DNA of 64,000 bases, taken from assembly GCA_036488725.1 (NCBI GenBank), contig DASXHD010000113.1, positions 1 through 64,000 of the forward strand, read 5' to 3'. The notes beneath the pieces are model-generated. The model had not been told where the DNA came from. It was given only the letters and a program-made list of their open reading frames with translations, and did not search any database. Positions 44,473 to 54,097 of this stretch are shown piece by piece; within the stretch, counting starts at the first letter, position 1, and each line of letters starts with the position of its first letter. This DNA comes from DASXHD01 sp036488725 (GTDB lineage: Bacteria; Myxococcota_A; Polyangia; Polyangiales; Polyangiaceae). The translations under genes and the position numbers were made by a program.

Positions 44473-45792
44473 ATGAAAGGCGAGGAGCTGTCGACGTTCG
44501 TGCAAGCGCGCTTCGATCCTTCGGAGCCTCCGCGCGCGTCGTTCACGCTCACCGTGGTTTCGGGTCCCGGCAAGGGTCGCTCGCTCGCGATCGACGGCGC
44601 GGAGCCGACCGCGGTGCTCGTCGGCTCGAGCGAAGCGTGCGCGCTTCAGCTCGAAGACCGTGAAGTGTCGCGACGGCACGCCGCGCTCGAGATCGAAGGC
44701 GCGACGCTTCGCATCACCGATCTCGCGTCGACGAACGGGACGTTCGTCGGATCGCTTCGCGTCGGCGTCGCGTTCCTCCGCGGCGGCGAGCTCTTGCGCT
44801 TCGGCACGACCGACGTCGCGGTGGAGCAGCGCGGCGCGAGCGCGGCGCCGCTCACGACTGCGACGTCGTTCGGACGCGTCCTCGGCGCCTCGCGCGAGAT
44901 GCGCCGCATTTATCCGCTCTGCGAGCGTCTCGCCGTTTCGAACGTGCCCATCGTCATCGAAGGCGAAACCGGAACCGGAAAAGAAGCGCTCGCCGAGAGC
45001 CTCCACGAACGAAGCCCGCGTGCGCGCGCGCCGTTCGTCGTCTTCGATTGCACCGCGGTCACGCCGAGTCTCGTCGAGGCCGAGCTCTTCGGGCACGAGC
45101 GCGGCGCGTTCACGGGCGCGGTGAAGCAGCGACTCGGCGTCTTCGAGCAGGCCGACGGCGGCACGCTCTTCATCGACGAGCTCGGCGAGCTCGACGTGAC
45201 GCTCCAGCCGAAGTTGCTCCGCGCGCTCGAACGCTCGGAGATCCGCCGCGTCGGCGGAGACGCGTGGATCAAAGTCGACGTTCGCATCATCGCCGCGACG
45301 CGCCGCGATCTCGACGCGGAGGTGGAAGCCGGTCGCTTCCGGGACGATCTTTATCACCGGCTCGCGGTCGGTCGCATCGCGCTCCCGCCGCTCCGCGCGC
45401 GCAAGGGCGACATCGGGCCGCTCGCGCGCGCGCTTTCGGTGCGGCTCGGCGCGGCCGAGGACGCGATCCCCGCCGCGCGCATCGCGCAATGGGAGCGGCA
45501 GCCGTGGCCCGGCAACGTGCGAGAGCTCCGCAACGCCGTCGCGCGTGAGCTCGCGCTCGGCGACATGGCGGCGCTCGAGTCCGCCAAGGACGATCCGGGT
45601 CGCGACGTCATCGAGCGCGTGATCGGCGAAGGGCTCCCGCTCGCGCGTGCGCGCGCGCGCGTGGTCGAAGCGTTCGAGCGAAGGTACGTCGAGGCGATGC
45701 TCGGCGCGCACGGCGGAAACGTTTCGCGCGCCGCGCACGCGGCGGGCGTCGCGCGTCGTTATTTCCAGATCCTGCGCGCCCGGCGCTCCTGA
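44473..45792 (+). CDS. FHA-domain sigma-54-dependent transcriptional activator
   Basis: 439 residues: FHA domain (about 25-110, VGSSEAC, SRRHAAL, STNGTFVG), AAA+ domain with Walker A GETGTGKE, GAFTGA loop and FIDELGE, then a short region and a Fis-like helix-turn-helix at the C-terminus (AHAAGVARRYFQILRA). It activates sigma-54 promoters, probably in response to a phosphothreonine signal. It is divergent from the kinase operon, so its FHA domain could read that kinase. Its likely target promoters are unidentified. Confidence 0.93.
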   Translation: MKGEELSTFVQARFDPSEPPRASFTLTVVSGPGKGRSLAIDGAEPTAVLVGSSEACALQLEDREVSRRHAALEIEGATLRITDLASTNGTFVGSLRVGVAFLRGGELLRFGTTDVAVEQRGASAAPLTTATSFGRVLGASREMRRIYPLCERLAVSNVPIVIEGETGTGKEALAESLHERSPRARAPFVVFDCTAVTPSLVEAELFGHERGAFTGAVKQRLGVFEQADGGTLFIDELGELDVTLQPKLLRALERSEIRRVGGDAWIKVDVRIIAATRRDLDAEVEAGRFRDDLYHRLAVGRIALPPLRARKGDIGPLARALSVRLGAAEDAIPAARIAQWERQPWPGNVRELRNAVARELALGDMAALESAKDDPGRDVIERVIGEGLPLARARARVVEAFERRYVEAMLGAHGGNVSRAAHAAGVARRYFQILRARRS

Positions 45793-45798
45793 CGACGC

Positions 45799-45821
45799 CC
45801 TGCGATCCCGGGGATCGCAGG
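45799..45821. repeat. Perfect palindrome between two genes
   Basis: Arms of 11 bases (CCTGCGATCCC and GGGATCGCAGG) around a single G. A further copy of GATCGCAGG lies 14 bases downstream. It sits just after the FHA regulator stop and could be a transcription terminator stem or an operator. No T-run follows it. Confidence 0.6.
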
Positions 45822-45899
45822 CGCGCACCACGAAGATCGCAGGAGCGTTCGCAAAGCCCGGAAAATCCGCGGCGCCCTGCGGGTACGTGCGTTGCTCTC

Positions 45900-48362
45900 G
45901 TGAGGCGCATGCGAACGATCGCTCCATTCACCGTGCTCGCTCTCGTGGCCGTCGCCCGCGTCGCTTCGGCGGACCTCATCGTGCCGCCGACGATTGCTCA
46001 AGGAGGACACGCGGGCGACGCGCTCGTCCGCGCCGGGCTCCTCGACGCGACGCTCTATGGAGCGGATCCGACGGGCACGAAGGATTCGACGAAAGCGATC
46101 CAAGCGGCCATCACCGACGGCCGCGACTACCTCATGACGACCTATCTCCCGGCGGGGACGTATCTCGTCTCCGACACGCTCCTCGGCGCCGAGGATGGGC
46201 ACGGGTCCAGCGGAGGAGGGTACTGTTATCAATCGCAATCGGCGAACGGCTCGGCGTACTCGGACGAGTTCGTCGCGGCGCAGGCGCCGACGCTCGTGGG
46301 CCCGCCGAGCGGCGGACGCGCGGTCTTGAAGCTCGCCGACGGCACCGCGGGCTTCGGCGATCCGACGCATCCGAAGGCGGCGCTCCACTTCCTCGATCAA
46401 GGTCCCGCGAGCGACTACGTCAACGACACGGTCGGCGCGTTCGACTGCATGATGTACTCGGTCGTGCGCGACGTGGACTTCGATCTCGGCGCGAATCCTG
46501 GCGCGATCGGCGTTCAGTTTTTTTCCGCGCAGTACAGCTACATGGCCAACGTGACCGTGCACGCGTCGGGCGCCTACGCGGGGATCGAGGGCGCGCCCGC
46601 GACCTCCGACTGGGTGAACCTCGCCGTCGACGGCGGGCAGTACGGCATCCTCGTCGACGGCGGCGGCACGAGTAGCATCGCGGGCATCACCCTCTCGAAC
46701 CAGACCGTCGCGGGGCTCGTCGTGCAAGCGCTCGGCGCATCGACCGTCGTCGGCTTCGACATCGAAGAGCCGAATGGCGCGGCGGCTGTCCGCGTCGCGA
46801 AGTACAACGGCGTGCCGCAAATCGCGAGCCTCGCGCTCTTCGACGGCGTCATTCGTCAGTCGTCGGGCAGCGCGCCCGCGATCGCCAATGTGGACGGCCT
46901 CGATCTCGTCGTGCAAAACGTCTACGTCTCGACGCCCGGACCGCTCGTGCAAAGCGGCGCGAAGACGCTCGCGGGCAGCGGGAAGACGGACGCGATCACA
47001 GAATACGCGTACACGGACACGGCGGTCACGGATGGGAATTACGCGCCGGACGCGAGCTACGACGAAGTCGACGGCGTGAAGGGCCAAGACGGCGTGTCGC
47101 GCGTCGCGCTCGGCTCGGGCGACGCGCCGAGCGATCTCGTCCTGCGGCATCTTCCGCCGACGCTTCCGTGGCTCACCGATCCGGGCGTCGTCGACGTGAC
47201 GACCGTCGGCGCCGATCCCACCGGCGCAAAGGACTCGACGGCCGCCATCCAGAAGGCGATCGATCAAAGCGCGGATCACGGCGACGAAGTCTTCCTTCCG
47301 CGCGGCAACTACCTCGTGTCGGGCACGCTGAGCCTTCATCCGGCGACGCGTCTCTTCGGCGTGCCTGGACCCAAGTCGACGCTCTGGGCGAGCACGTGGG
47401 ATCCGAAAGCGACGCTCACGCCGTTCATCCGCACGGCCAACACGTCGACCGGCGCGACCTTCGTCGGGGACGTGCAGATCCTCCTGCCCGACAACGACGC
47501 GGCCGGCCTCGGATACGCGCAGAGCTATCTCTATGCGCTCGAGTGGCAAGCGGGCCGGAGCTCGACGCTCTACCAAGCCGTCGTGCAGCTCATGCCCGAT
47601 TGGGGCGCCGAGCAGACCTCCACCGCGACGCGCAGCGCGATCCACGTGAGCGGCGACGGCGGCGGCCGATGGTACGGCAGGCAGCAGTCCGCCGCGTTTT
47701 CGAACTCGCGCACCTCGGATCCGGGCTTTCGCTTTCTCCTCGTCGACGCGACGACCGCGCCGCTCAGCCTCTACGGCCCGAACTTCGAGCACGCGCTCGG
47801 CGATTCGTACGTCGAGATTTCGCACGCCGCCAACGTCCGGATGTTCGAGACCAAGACCGAGTGCCGGTCGACGTGGGCGAACGTCCACGATTCGGCCAAC
47901 GTGCTCGTCGCGGGCGTCGGCGGGGACTGGTCGCCGCGCAGCACCCACGCGGGGATGGTCAGCACGAACGACACGAACGTCGAGCTCACCAACCTCGGAT
48001 GGTACGGCCCCGAAGGCGATACTCAAGGGACGTGGATCGGGTCGATCGCGTGGACCGACGGCGTGAGCCTCTATCAAGAGGGCACGTTCGACGACTCGCC
48101 GTTTCCGCACTGCGGCGACGGCGTCTGCGACGGCGCGGAGACGTCGGCGAGCTGCTCCGCGGACTGCGGCGCGAGCGCGCCGAGCGCCGATGGCGGCGCG
48201 ACGCAACCCGGCGACGCCGGCGCGGGCGGAGCCGACACCCCCGGCTCGGCATCCGGATGCGCGTGCAGCACCGCGCCCACGCCTTCCGGCGGCGGCTCGC
48301 TCTCGTGCGTCCCGCTCGGGCTCCTCGGCGTCGTCCTGCGACGCCGCGCCCGCTCAGTGTAA
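45900..48362 (+). CDS. Exported double pectate-lyase-superfamily protein with MYXO-CTERM-like end
   Basis: 820 residues (GTG 45900; ATG 45909 also possible). Signal peptide (ARVASA-D), two pectate_lyase_3-type beta-helix domains, the first starting TLYGADPTGTKDSTKAIQAA and the second TTVGADPTGAKDSTAAIQKA, then a Cys-rich CGDGVCDGAETSASCSADCG stretch, a Gly/Asp/Ala spacer and a terminal GCACS - hydrophobic - RRRAR tail. That end matches the MYXO-CTERM sorting signal handled by myxosortase and associated with type II secretion. It probably is a surface carbohydrate-binding or lyase protein. Confidence 0.88.
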   Translation: MRRMRTIAPFTVLALVAVARVASADLIVPPTIAQGGHAGDALVRAGLLDATLYGADPTGTKDSTKAIQAAITDGRDYLMTTYLPAGTYLVSDTLLGAEDGHGSSGGGYCYQSQSANGSAYSDEFVAAQAPTLVGPPSGGRAVLKLADGTAGFGDPTHPKAALHFLDQGPASDYVNDTVGAFDCMMYSVVRDVDFDLGANPGAIGVQFFSAQYSYMANVTVHASGAYAGIEGAPATSDWVNLAVDGGQYGILVDGGGTSSIAGITLSNQTVAGLVVQALGASTVVGFDIEEPNGAAAVRVAKYNGVPQIASLALFDGVIRQSSGSAPAIANVDGLDLVVQNVYVSTPGPLVQSGAKTLAGSGKTDAITEYAYTDTAVTDGNYAPDASYDEVDGVKGQDGVSRVALGSGDAPSDLVLRHLPPTLPWLTDPGVVDVTTVGADPTGAKDSTAAIQKAIDQSADHGDEVFLPRGNYLVSGTLSLHPATRLFGVPGPKSTLWASTWDPKATLTPFIRTANTSTGATFVGDVQILLPDNDAAGLGYAQSYLYALEWQAGRSSTLYQAVVQLMPDWGAEQTSTATRSAIHVSGDGGGRWYGRQQSAAFSNSRTSDPGFRFLLVDATTAPLSLYGPNFEHALGDSYVEISHAANVRMFETKTECRSTWANVHDSANVLVAGVGGDWSPRSTHAGMVSTNDTNVELTNLGWYGPEGDTQGTWIGSIAWTDGVSLYQEGTFDDSPFPHCGDGVCDGAETSASCSADCGASAPSADGGATQPGDAGAGGADTPGSASGCACSTAPTPSGGGSLSCVPLGLLGVVLRRRARSV

Positions 48363-49214
48363 CGCGTTGAGCCCCATGAGCTGGAGCTTGGCTTCCGGCG
48401 TGAAGTGCGAATCGGGAAACCGCCGAATGAGGCCGCGCCACGTATTTTTCGCTTCGTTCCACGCCTCGATGTCCATCTGGCAAAGCGCGAGCAAATGAAG
48501 CGCGTCGTCTTGGACCTCGCGGTCTTGCGCCGGGTCCGACAGCGGCATGAGGAGCGGAATCGCGTCGCGCGGCCGCCCGAGATGTCGATACGCGTCGGCG
48601 AGCGCGAGCCGCACGTTCGGCGAGATCGTCGACGAGTCTTTGTACTTGAGCGAATCCTCGTAGGCGCTCGCCGCTTCTTGCCACCGCTGGACGCGCGCCT
48701 TGTCGAGGCCTTGCAGGTAGCTCGCCTCGGCGAGCTCGTTACGCGCGCGCTCCACGGCATCGGCGAACATCGCTTGCTCGGCTTTCGTGAGCGGCTCTTT
48801 CTTGATGCCTTCGTAGCCGTCGACGATTTCGACGCGCTTTCCCTGCCGAATCAAATCGTAGAACTGCGCCGCTTTCTGCTCGGCGCGGCCGCGGTCCTCT
48901 TCGCGCTTTTCGTTTTCGTGCGACTCCTTGCGAAGGCGATCGTTCTCGAACGTCTTTTGATCCGTCTCGGCGCGGATGGCGTCGACGCGCGCGTCCCACG
49001 CGAACTTCAGCGCCACGAACACGACGAGCACGAACACGATGTACGCGACCGCGCTGTTCCACGAGATGCGGCGCTCGTAGCCGCCTTGTCGCTTGGCGAT
49101 CGACTTCACGTCCGCGCTGAGCGCGTTCGTGAGGTTGTTCGTTTTGATCACGAGCCCGCGTGACTCGATGATTTCGCGCTTGATGTCGCGAAGCTCGTCG
49201 TCGAGCTCGTGCAT
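48354..49214 (-). CDS. TPR protein with coiled coil and one transmembrane helix
   Basis: 286 residues. An N-terminal cytoplasmic head with a coiled coil (DDELRDIKREIIES), a transmembrane helix (about 54-70), a long charged coiled coil (about 75-110), and TPR repeats (about 135-280, KYKDSS... and LGRPRDAIPLLMPL). Function unknown; TPR domains bind other proteins. The start at 49214 is 18 bases from the divergent beta-helix gene. Its end overlaps the preceding convergent gene by nine bases. Confidence 0.8.
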   Translation of the reverse strand: MHELDDELRDIKREIIESRGLVIKTNNLTNALSADVKSIAKRQGGYERRISWNSAVAYIVFVLVVFVALKFAWDARVDAIRAETDQKTFENDRLRKESHENEKREEDRGRAEQKAAQFYDLIRQGKRVEIVDGYEGIKKEPLTKAEQAMFADAVERARNELAEASYLQGLDKARVQRWQEAASAYEDSLKYKDSSTISPNVRLALADAYRHLGRPRDAIPLLMPLSDPAQDREVQDDALHLLALCQMDIEAWNEAKNTWRGLIRRFPDSHFTPEAKLQLMGLNALH

Positions 49215-49232
49215 GATACCGTCGCAAATATC

Positions 49233-50747
49233 ATGGAACTGCGACGGCTCGCCCTCTTCGTTGCTTTCATCCTCGCGCTCGGTCTGCCGCGTCTCGCGCG
49301 CGCGGCGACCATCAACATCGGCCCCACCGACGACTACACCAAGATCGAAGCGGCTCAACCGGGCGACGAAGTCGTCATCGCGCCGGGCACGTACAAGTTC
49401 CTCGTCTATCTCACGCAGAAGGCGCCGGCGAACAACCCCATCGTCATCCGCGCAGCCGACCCGAAAAACCCGCCCGTTTGGGATCTCAGCGGCATGTCGG
49501 CCGACACGGCGCCCGGCAGCTACACCGCCGGCGATCGCGGCCGCGGCTGCTGGCAGCTCTCCGGCGCGACCAACATCACGATCGAGAGCATCGTCTTCAC
49601 CGGCTGCCGCAACGGCAGCGAGAACGCCGCAGGCATCCGTTACTACAACGGCTCGACCGGCATCGTCGTCCGCGATTGTCTCTTTCGCGAGAACGACAAC
49701 GGCTTCACCGGCGGCTCACAAGACAGCGAAGCGACGGTCGAGTTCTCCGAGTTCGACTCGAACGGCAACACGACCGCGAGCTCGCCCACGCACAACCTCT
49801 ACATCTACGGCGGCACCTTCACGCTCCGCTACTCGTACATCCACGACCCGACGCAAGCGCAAAACCTCCACTGCCGCGCGAAACAATCGCTCATCGAGTC
49901 GAACTGGTTCGCCCACGGCAAGAGCTACGAAGCCGACTTGATGACCGACGACGACGCCGACGGGAGCAGCGCGTTCTCGCAGTCGATGATTTTTCGCGGA
50001 AACGTGGTGGTCGAGGGCAACCCCGACAACCACGGACAAATCATTGCAGTCTACAACGATACCGGCACGCCCAACCTGACGCTCTCGGTCGAGGCTCTGA
50101 ACAACACGGTCGTCGCCGCCGCGACGCAAGGCGCGCTCGTGCACCTCTCGAACGCCGACGGCACGAAGATGAGCGCGGTCATCTCGAACAACGTGCTCGA
50201 GGTCTCGACGACCGCGTTCAACATCGAGGACACGGCGAACGGCACGGTGAGCGGCGCGAACAACTGGTTTCTGACCGGCACGCAAGTCGGGCCGCTGACC
50301 GGCTCGGTCTTCGGAAGCGATCCGATGCTCGACGCGACGTACCGCCCGAAGGCGGGGAGCCCGGTCATCGGCGCCGCGGCATCCGTGCAGGATGCACCCA
50401 TCACCGAGTACTATCTCGACGACAAGACGACGCGGATGTACCGCGTGCGCGCGTCGGTGAAAGACCTCGGCGCGTTCGAGTCGACGACGACCGGCCCGGG
50501 CATCGGACCGTACGACACGCAGCCCACGCTCGACGCCGGAACCGGAGACGGCGGCGGCGCCGGAGACGGAGGCGGAGCCGGAGACAGCGGCGGAATCGGA
50601 GACGGCAGCGACGCAGGCGCAGGCGCAGGCGGCGGAAGCGGCTGCGGATGCGACGTCCCGGGCGGCGAGGCGCCCGCTTCGGAAATCGCGATCCTCGCGG
50701 TTTTCTTGGGCCTCGCTTGCCGCCGGCGCTCGCGCCGTGCTAGCTGA
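49233..50747 (+). CDS. Exported right-handed beta-helix protein with MYXO-CTERM-like end
   Basis: 504 residues. ATG start followed by a signal peptide (LPRLARA-A), a beta-helix domain (about 35-400; VVIAPGTYKFLV, NNPIVIRA and repeated N-G-x-G turns), a Gly/Asp-rich linker, and the terminal SGCGCDVPGG, a hydrophobic helix and RRRSRRAS tail, the MYXO-CTERM pattern. It would be exported and anchored at the outer surface. It may act on polysaccharide. The gene is 12 bases upstream of efp. Confidence 0.88.
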   Translation: MELRRLALFVAFILALGLPRLARAATINIGPTDDYTKIEAAQPGDEVVIAPGTYKFLVYLTQKAPANNPIVIRAADPKNPPVWDLSGMSADTAPGSYTAGDRGRGCWQLSGATNITIESIVFTGCRNGSENAAGIRYYNGSTGIVVRDCLFRENDNGFTGGSQDSEATVEFSEFDSNGNTTASSPTHNLYIYGGTFTLRYSYIHDPTQAQNLHCRAKQSLIESNWFAHGKSYEADLMTDDDADGSSAFSQSMIFRGNVVVEGNPDNHGQIIAVYNDTGTPNLTLSVEALNNTVVAAATQGALVHLSNADGTKMSAVISNNVLEVSTTAFNIEDTANGTVSGANNWFLTGTQVGPLTGSVFGSDPMLDATYRPKAGSPVIGAAASVQDAPITEYYLDDKTTRMYRVRASVKDLGAFESTTTGPGIGPYDTQPTLDAGTGDGGGAGDGGGAGDSGGIGDGSDAGAGAGGGSGCGCDVPGGEAPASEIAILAVFLGLACRRRSRRAS

Positions 50748-50759
50748 CCCGCTCCGAAA

Positions 50760-51323
50760 ATGTCCTCGACCACCGACATCCGCAAAGGCCTGCGCATCGA
50801 AATCGACGGCGTGCCGTACCACGTCATCGAGCACCAATTCGTGAAGCCGGGCAAAGGCCAAGCGTTCACGCGCGCGAAGATTCGCAACCTCCTCACGGGC
50901 AACGTCATCGAGCGCACGTGGAAGTCGGGCGAGTCGGTCGAGGTCGCCGACGTCGAAGACCGCAAGATGACTTATTCGTGGGCCGAGGGCGACGCGCTCG
51001 TGTTCATGGACTCGTCGACCGGCGATCAGATCCACGTCGACAAGGCGAAGATCGGCGACGACATCCGCTGGATCAGCGAGGGCATGGACCTCGAGGTAAC
51101 TTTGTACAACGGTAACCCGATCGGCGTGGACCTCCCGCCGACGGTCGTTTTGCAAATCACGAACAGCGAGCCCGGCATCAAGGGCGACACCGCGAGCGGC
51201 GCGACCAAGCCCGCGACGCTCTCGACCGGCGCGATCGTCAACGTCCCGCTCTTCATCAAAGAGGGCGAGTGGATCAAAGTCGACACGAGCACGGGCAACT
51301 ATCTCGAGCGCGTGAACAAGTAA
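50760..51323 (+). CDS. efp: Translation elongation factor P
   Basis: 187 residues with three beta-barrel domains. EF-P binds the ribosomal E site and relieves stalling at polyproline. The modifiable Lys is in the PGKGQ loop (Lys32), the type used by EpmA-like lysylation. The Pro-rich proteins in this genome would need it. It follows the beta-helix gene by 12 bases. Confidence 0.97.
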   Translation: MSSTTDIRKGLRIEIDGVPYHVIEHQFVKPGKGQAFTRAKIRNLLTGNVIERTWKSGESVEVADVEDRKMTYSWAEGDALVFMDSSTGDQIHVDKAKIGDDIRWISEGMDLEVTLYNGNPIGVDLPPTVVLQITNSEPGIKGDTASGATKPATLSTGAIVNVPLFIKEGEWIKVDTSTGNYLERVNK

Positions 51324-51339
51324 GCGCCATAATCACTCG

Positions 51340-52248
51340 ATGACTCGCTCGGTGCTCGACGGGTTTGCCGCCAAAATTCGGGCGAACGTGCGCTCGCGGG
51401 CCGACGGCGACGTCGACGTGAAGGCGAGCCGCGCCTCGTTCGACGCGATGGGCCGCATTCCGACGATCTTCGGCGGGACGCTGTTCGAGCGCTTCGCGGT
51501 GGTCGACGCCGCGGCGAAGCACGTCCCGGTGCTCGAGAAGATCAAACCGGATTTGTGCGACGACAAGCGCGAGGTCCTCTACTTCCACGGCGGCGCGTTC
51601 ATTTGCGGCACGCTCGAGGGATATCGCTCGATGGTGTCGCACCTCGCAGCCGCGTGTCGCGCGCCGGTCGACGTGCTCGAATATCGGCTCGCGCCGGAAA
51701 ATCCGTATCCCGCGGCGCACGACGACGCGCTCGCGGCGTGGAAGCATTTGTCGCAAACGAAAAAATCTTGGGTCCTCATGGGCGACTCGGCGGGCGCGAA
51801 CCTCGCGCTCGCGACGATGGTCGCGGCGCGAGATGCCGGTCAGCCTTTGCCCGCTGCGGCCGTCTTCGTCTCGCCGATGCTCGACCTCACGCTCTCCGGC
51901 GCGTCGGTGAAGACCAACGCCGAAAAAGATCCGCTCGTTCGCGAGGGCGACAGCCGCGCTTACGCGTCGCTCTATTTGAAGAGCGCGTCGCCGAGCGATC
52001 CGCGTCCGTCGCCGCTCTTCGCCGACGTGCACGGCCTCCCGCCGATTTACGTCCAAGTCGGCAAGGACGAGGTGCTCTACGACGACGCAGCGCGCTTCGC
52101 CGACAAGGCGCGCGCCGCGGGCGTCGACGTCACGCTCGACGCGTTCGACGGCGTCTTCCACGTGTGGCACTTTTTAGCCGGAATCGCGCCGGAGTCCGAC
52201 GACGCCATCGCGCGCATCGGCAAGTTCGTCCGCGCCCACGCAACCTGA
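51340..52248 (+). CDS. Alpha/beta hydrolase (hormone-sensitive-lipase-like esterase)
   Basis: 302 residues with oxyanion-hole HGGAF, nucleophile GDSAG, Asp in KDEVLYDD and the terminal His in VFHVWH. It belongs to the HSL esterase family, which hydrolyses short-chain esters in the cytosol. It lies 16 bases after efp and its stop abuts hflX, so these genes probably form one transcript. The natural substrate is unknown. Confidence 0.9.
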   Translation: MTRSVLDGFAAKIRANVRSRADGDVDVKASRASFDAMGRIPTIFGGTLFERFAVVDAAAKHVPVLEKIKPDLCDDKREVLYFHGGAFICGTLEGYRSMVSHLAAACRAPVDVLEYRLAPENPYPAAHDDALAAWKHLSQTKKSWVLMGDSAGANLALATMVAARDAGQPLPAAAVFVSPMLDLTLSGASVKTNAEKDPLVREGDSRAYASLYLKSASPSDPRPSPLFADVHGLPPIYVQVGKDEVLYDDAARFADKARAAGVDVTLDAFDGVFHVWHFLAGIAPESDDAIARIGKFVRAHAT

Positions 52249-54024
52249 ATGGAGCTCTACGGCAACACCTCCGGCCTCGCGCCTTCTGCGAAGAAGACGC
52301 TCGAGCGCCTTTATCGGCGGCGCTTGCCAATCGACAAGCTCGTCACGCCCGAGCTCCAGAAATCGCTCGGCGACGCGTCGATGGAGACGGGCCGCCAAGT
52401 CGGCGTGCTCGTGCATCGCTCGGGTCAGGTCGACTACGTCATCGTCGGCGACGCGGGCAAGCTCGACCTGCCGGACGTCGGGCGTCTTCGCGCCGCCGAG
52501 GGACGTCTCCGCGGTCTCCGTTTGATTCACACGCACGTGCGCGGCGAGACGCTGACGCAAGACGATCTCGTCGACCTCGTGCGCCTGCGGCTCGACCTCG
52601 TGTGCGCGCTCCAACTCGCGCCGAACGGCGAGCTGCGCGCGCTGACCTACGCGCACAATGTCCCGGGCACGCCGCCGTATCGCGTCGTCGGACCGCTCTT
52701 GCCGGGCCGCGCCGAGCTCGACGTCGGCCGCCTCGTCTCGGATCTCGAAGGCGAGTTCGGCCGGCAGTCCCGCGCCCGCGAGGTCCGCGCGAAAGACGGC
52801 CGCGCCATCTTGGTCTTCGTCTCCGAAAAGAGCGACGACCGCGGCGGCAACATCCGCCAGCAAGAGCTCCGCGAGCTCGCGCGTACCGCCGGCGTCGACG
52901 CGGTCGACACGATCGTGCAGACCCGCGAAAAAATCGATCCGAAGACGGTCATGGGCAAAGGCAAGCTCGACGAAGTCATCTTGCGCGCCGCCGAGCTCGA
53001 CGCCGACGTCCTCGTCTTCGATCGCAACTTGAGCCCGTCGCAGTCGAGCGCGATCGCCAAAAAGAGCGATCTCAAAATCATCGACCGGAGCCAGCTCATC
53101 CTCGACATCTTCGCGCAGCGCGCCGAGAGCCGCGACGGCAAGCTCCAAGTCGAGCTCGCGCAGCTCAAATATTCGATGCCGCGTTTGCAGCAAAAAGACG
53201 ACTCGCTCTCGCGTCTCACCGGCGGCATCGGCGGTCGCGGTCCCGGCGAGACGAAGCTCGAGATCGGCCGTCGCCGCGCGAAAGAACGCGTCTCGCACCT
53301 CGAGGCGCAATTGAAGAAGCTCGGCAAACAGCGCGAGCAGCGCCGCCGAAAGCGCACGCGCGAGGGCGTGCCGACGGTCGCGATCGTCGGCTACACGAAC
53401 GCCGGGAAATCGACCCTCCTCAACACCCTCACCGGCGCCGACGTCCTCGCCGAGGACAAGCTCTTCGCGACGCTCGACACGCGCTCGCGCGTGCTCAAAG
53501 TCGGCTGGGCCGGGTACGGCGATCGCGAGGTCGTCGTGACCGACACCGTCGGATTCATCCGGGACCTGCCGAAGGATTTGTTCGCCGCGTTCCGCGCGAC
53601 GTTCGAGGAAGCGGCCGACGCGGACCTCTTGCTCCACGTCGTCGACGCGAGCGATCCGGCGAAGGACGATCACATTCGGACGACGCTCGAGGTCCTCGAG
53701 GAGCTCGACCTCGAAGCGGTGCCGCGCGTGCTCGTCTACAACAAGGTCGATCTCGCCGGCAAAGCGCTTCCGCGCGCGCCGGACGCGGTGTTCGTGACGG
53801 CCACGCAGCGCGAGACGATGCGACCGCTCATCGAGCGCATCGCGACCGAGCTCGCGTCGCGCTGGGAAGCCGCAGCGAAGACGCCGTCGGCCGCCGCGAG
53901 CGAGCACGCGCTCCCCGAGAGCGACGAGCCGAAAGCCCCGGACGAAGGCGAGCTCACGACGCTCGACGCGCTCCTCGCCGCGGCCGGCCGTCTCCGCGCC
54001 CGCCGAACGCACCGTTCCACGTGA
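52249..54024 (+). CDS. hflX: Ribosome-associated GTPase HflX
   Basis: 591 residues. The HflX-specific domain has the glycine-rich GGIGGRGPGETKLE, and the GTPase domain has G1 GYTNAGKST (about 381-389), G3 DTVGF and G4 NKVD. An N-terminal extension of about 160 residues relative to the E. coli protein is present. HflX splits stalled 70S ribosomes. The ATG directly follows the esterase stop. Confidence 0.96.
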   Translation: MELYGNTSGLAPSAKKTLERLYRRRLPIDKLVTPELQKSLGDASMETGRQVGVLVHRSGQVDYVIVGDAGKLDLPDVGRLRAAEGRLRGLRLIHTHVRGETLTQDDLVDLVRLRLDLVCALQLAPNGELRALTYAHNVPGTPPYRVVGPLLPGRAELDVGRLVSDLEGEFGRQSRAREVRAKDGRAILVFVSEKSDDRGGNIRQQELRELARTAGVDAVDTIVQTREKIDPKTVMGKGKLDEVILRAAELDADVLVFDRNLSPSQSSAIAKKSDLKIIDRSQLILDIFAQRAESRDGKLQVELAQLKYSMPRLQQKDDSLSRLTGGIGGRGPGETKLEIGRRRAKERVSHLEAQLKKLGKQREQRRRKRTREGVPTVAIVGYTNAGKSTLLNTLTGADVLAEDKLFATLDTRSRVLKVGWAGYGDREVVVTDTVGFIRDLPKDLFAAFRATFEEAADADLLLHVVDASDPAKDDHIRTTLEVLEELDLEAVPRVLVYNKVDLAGKALPRAPDAVFVTATQRETMRPLIERIATELASRWEAAAKTPSAAASEHALPESDEPKAPDEGELTTLDALLAAAGRLRARRTHRST

Positions 54025-54097
54025 CCGCGACCGTAAAAGCGCTGCGCGTAACACTTCTTCATGCGCCGCCGCCCGCGCCGTGGCATCCAATCGGGCG

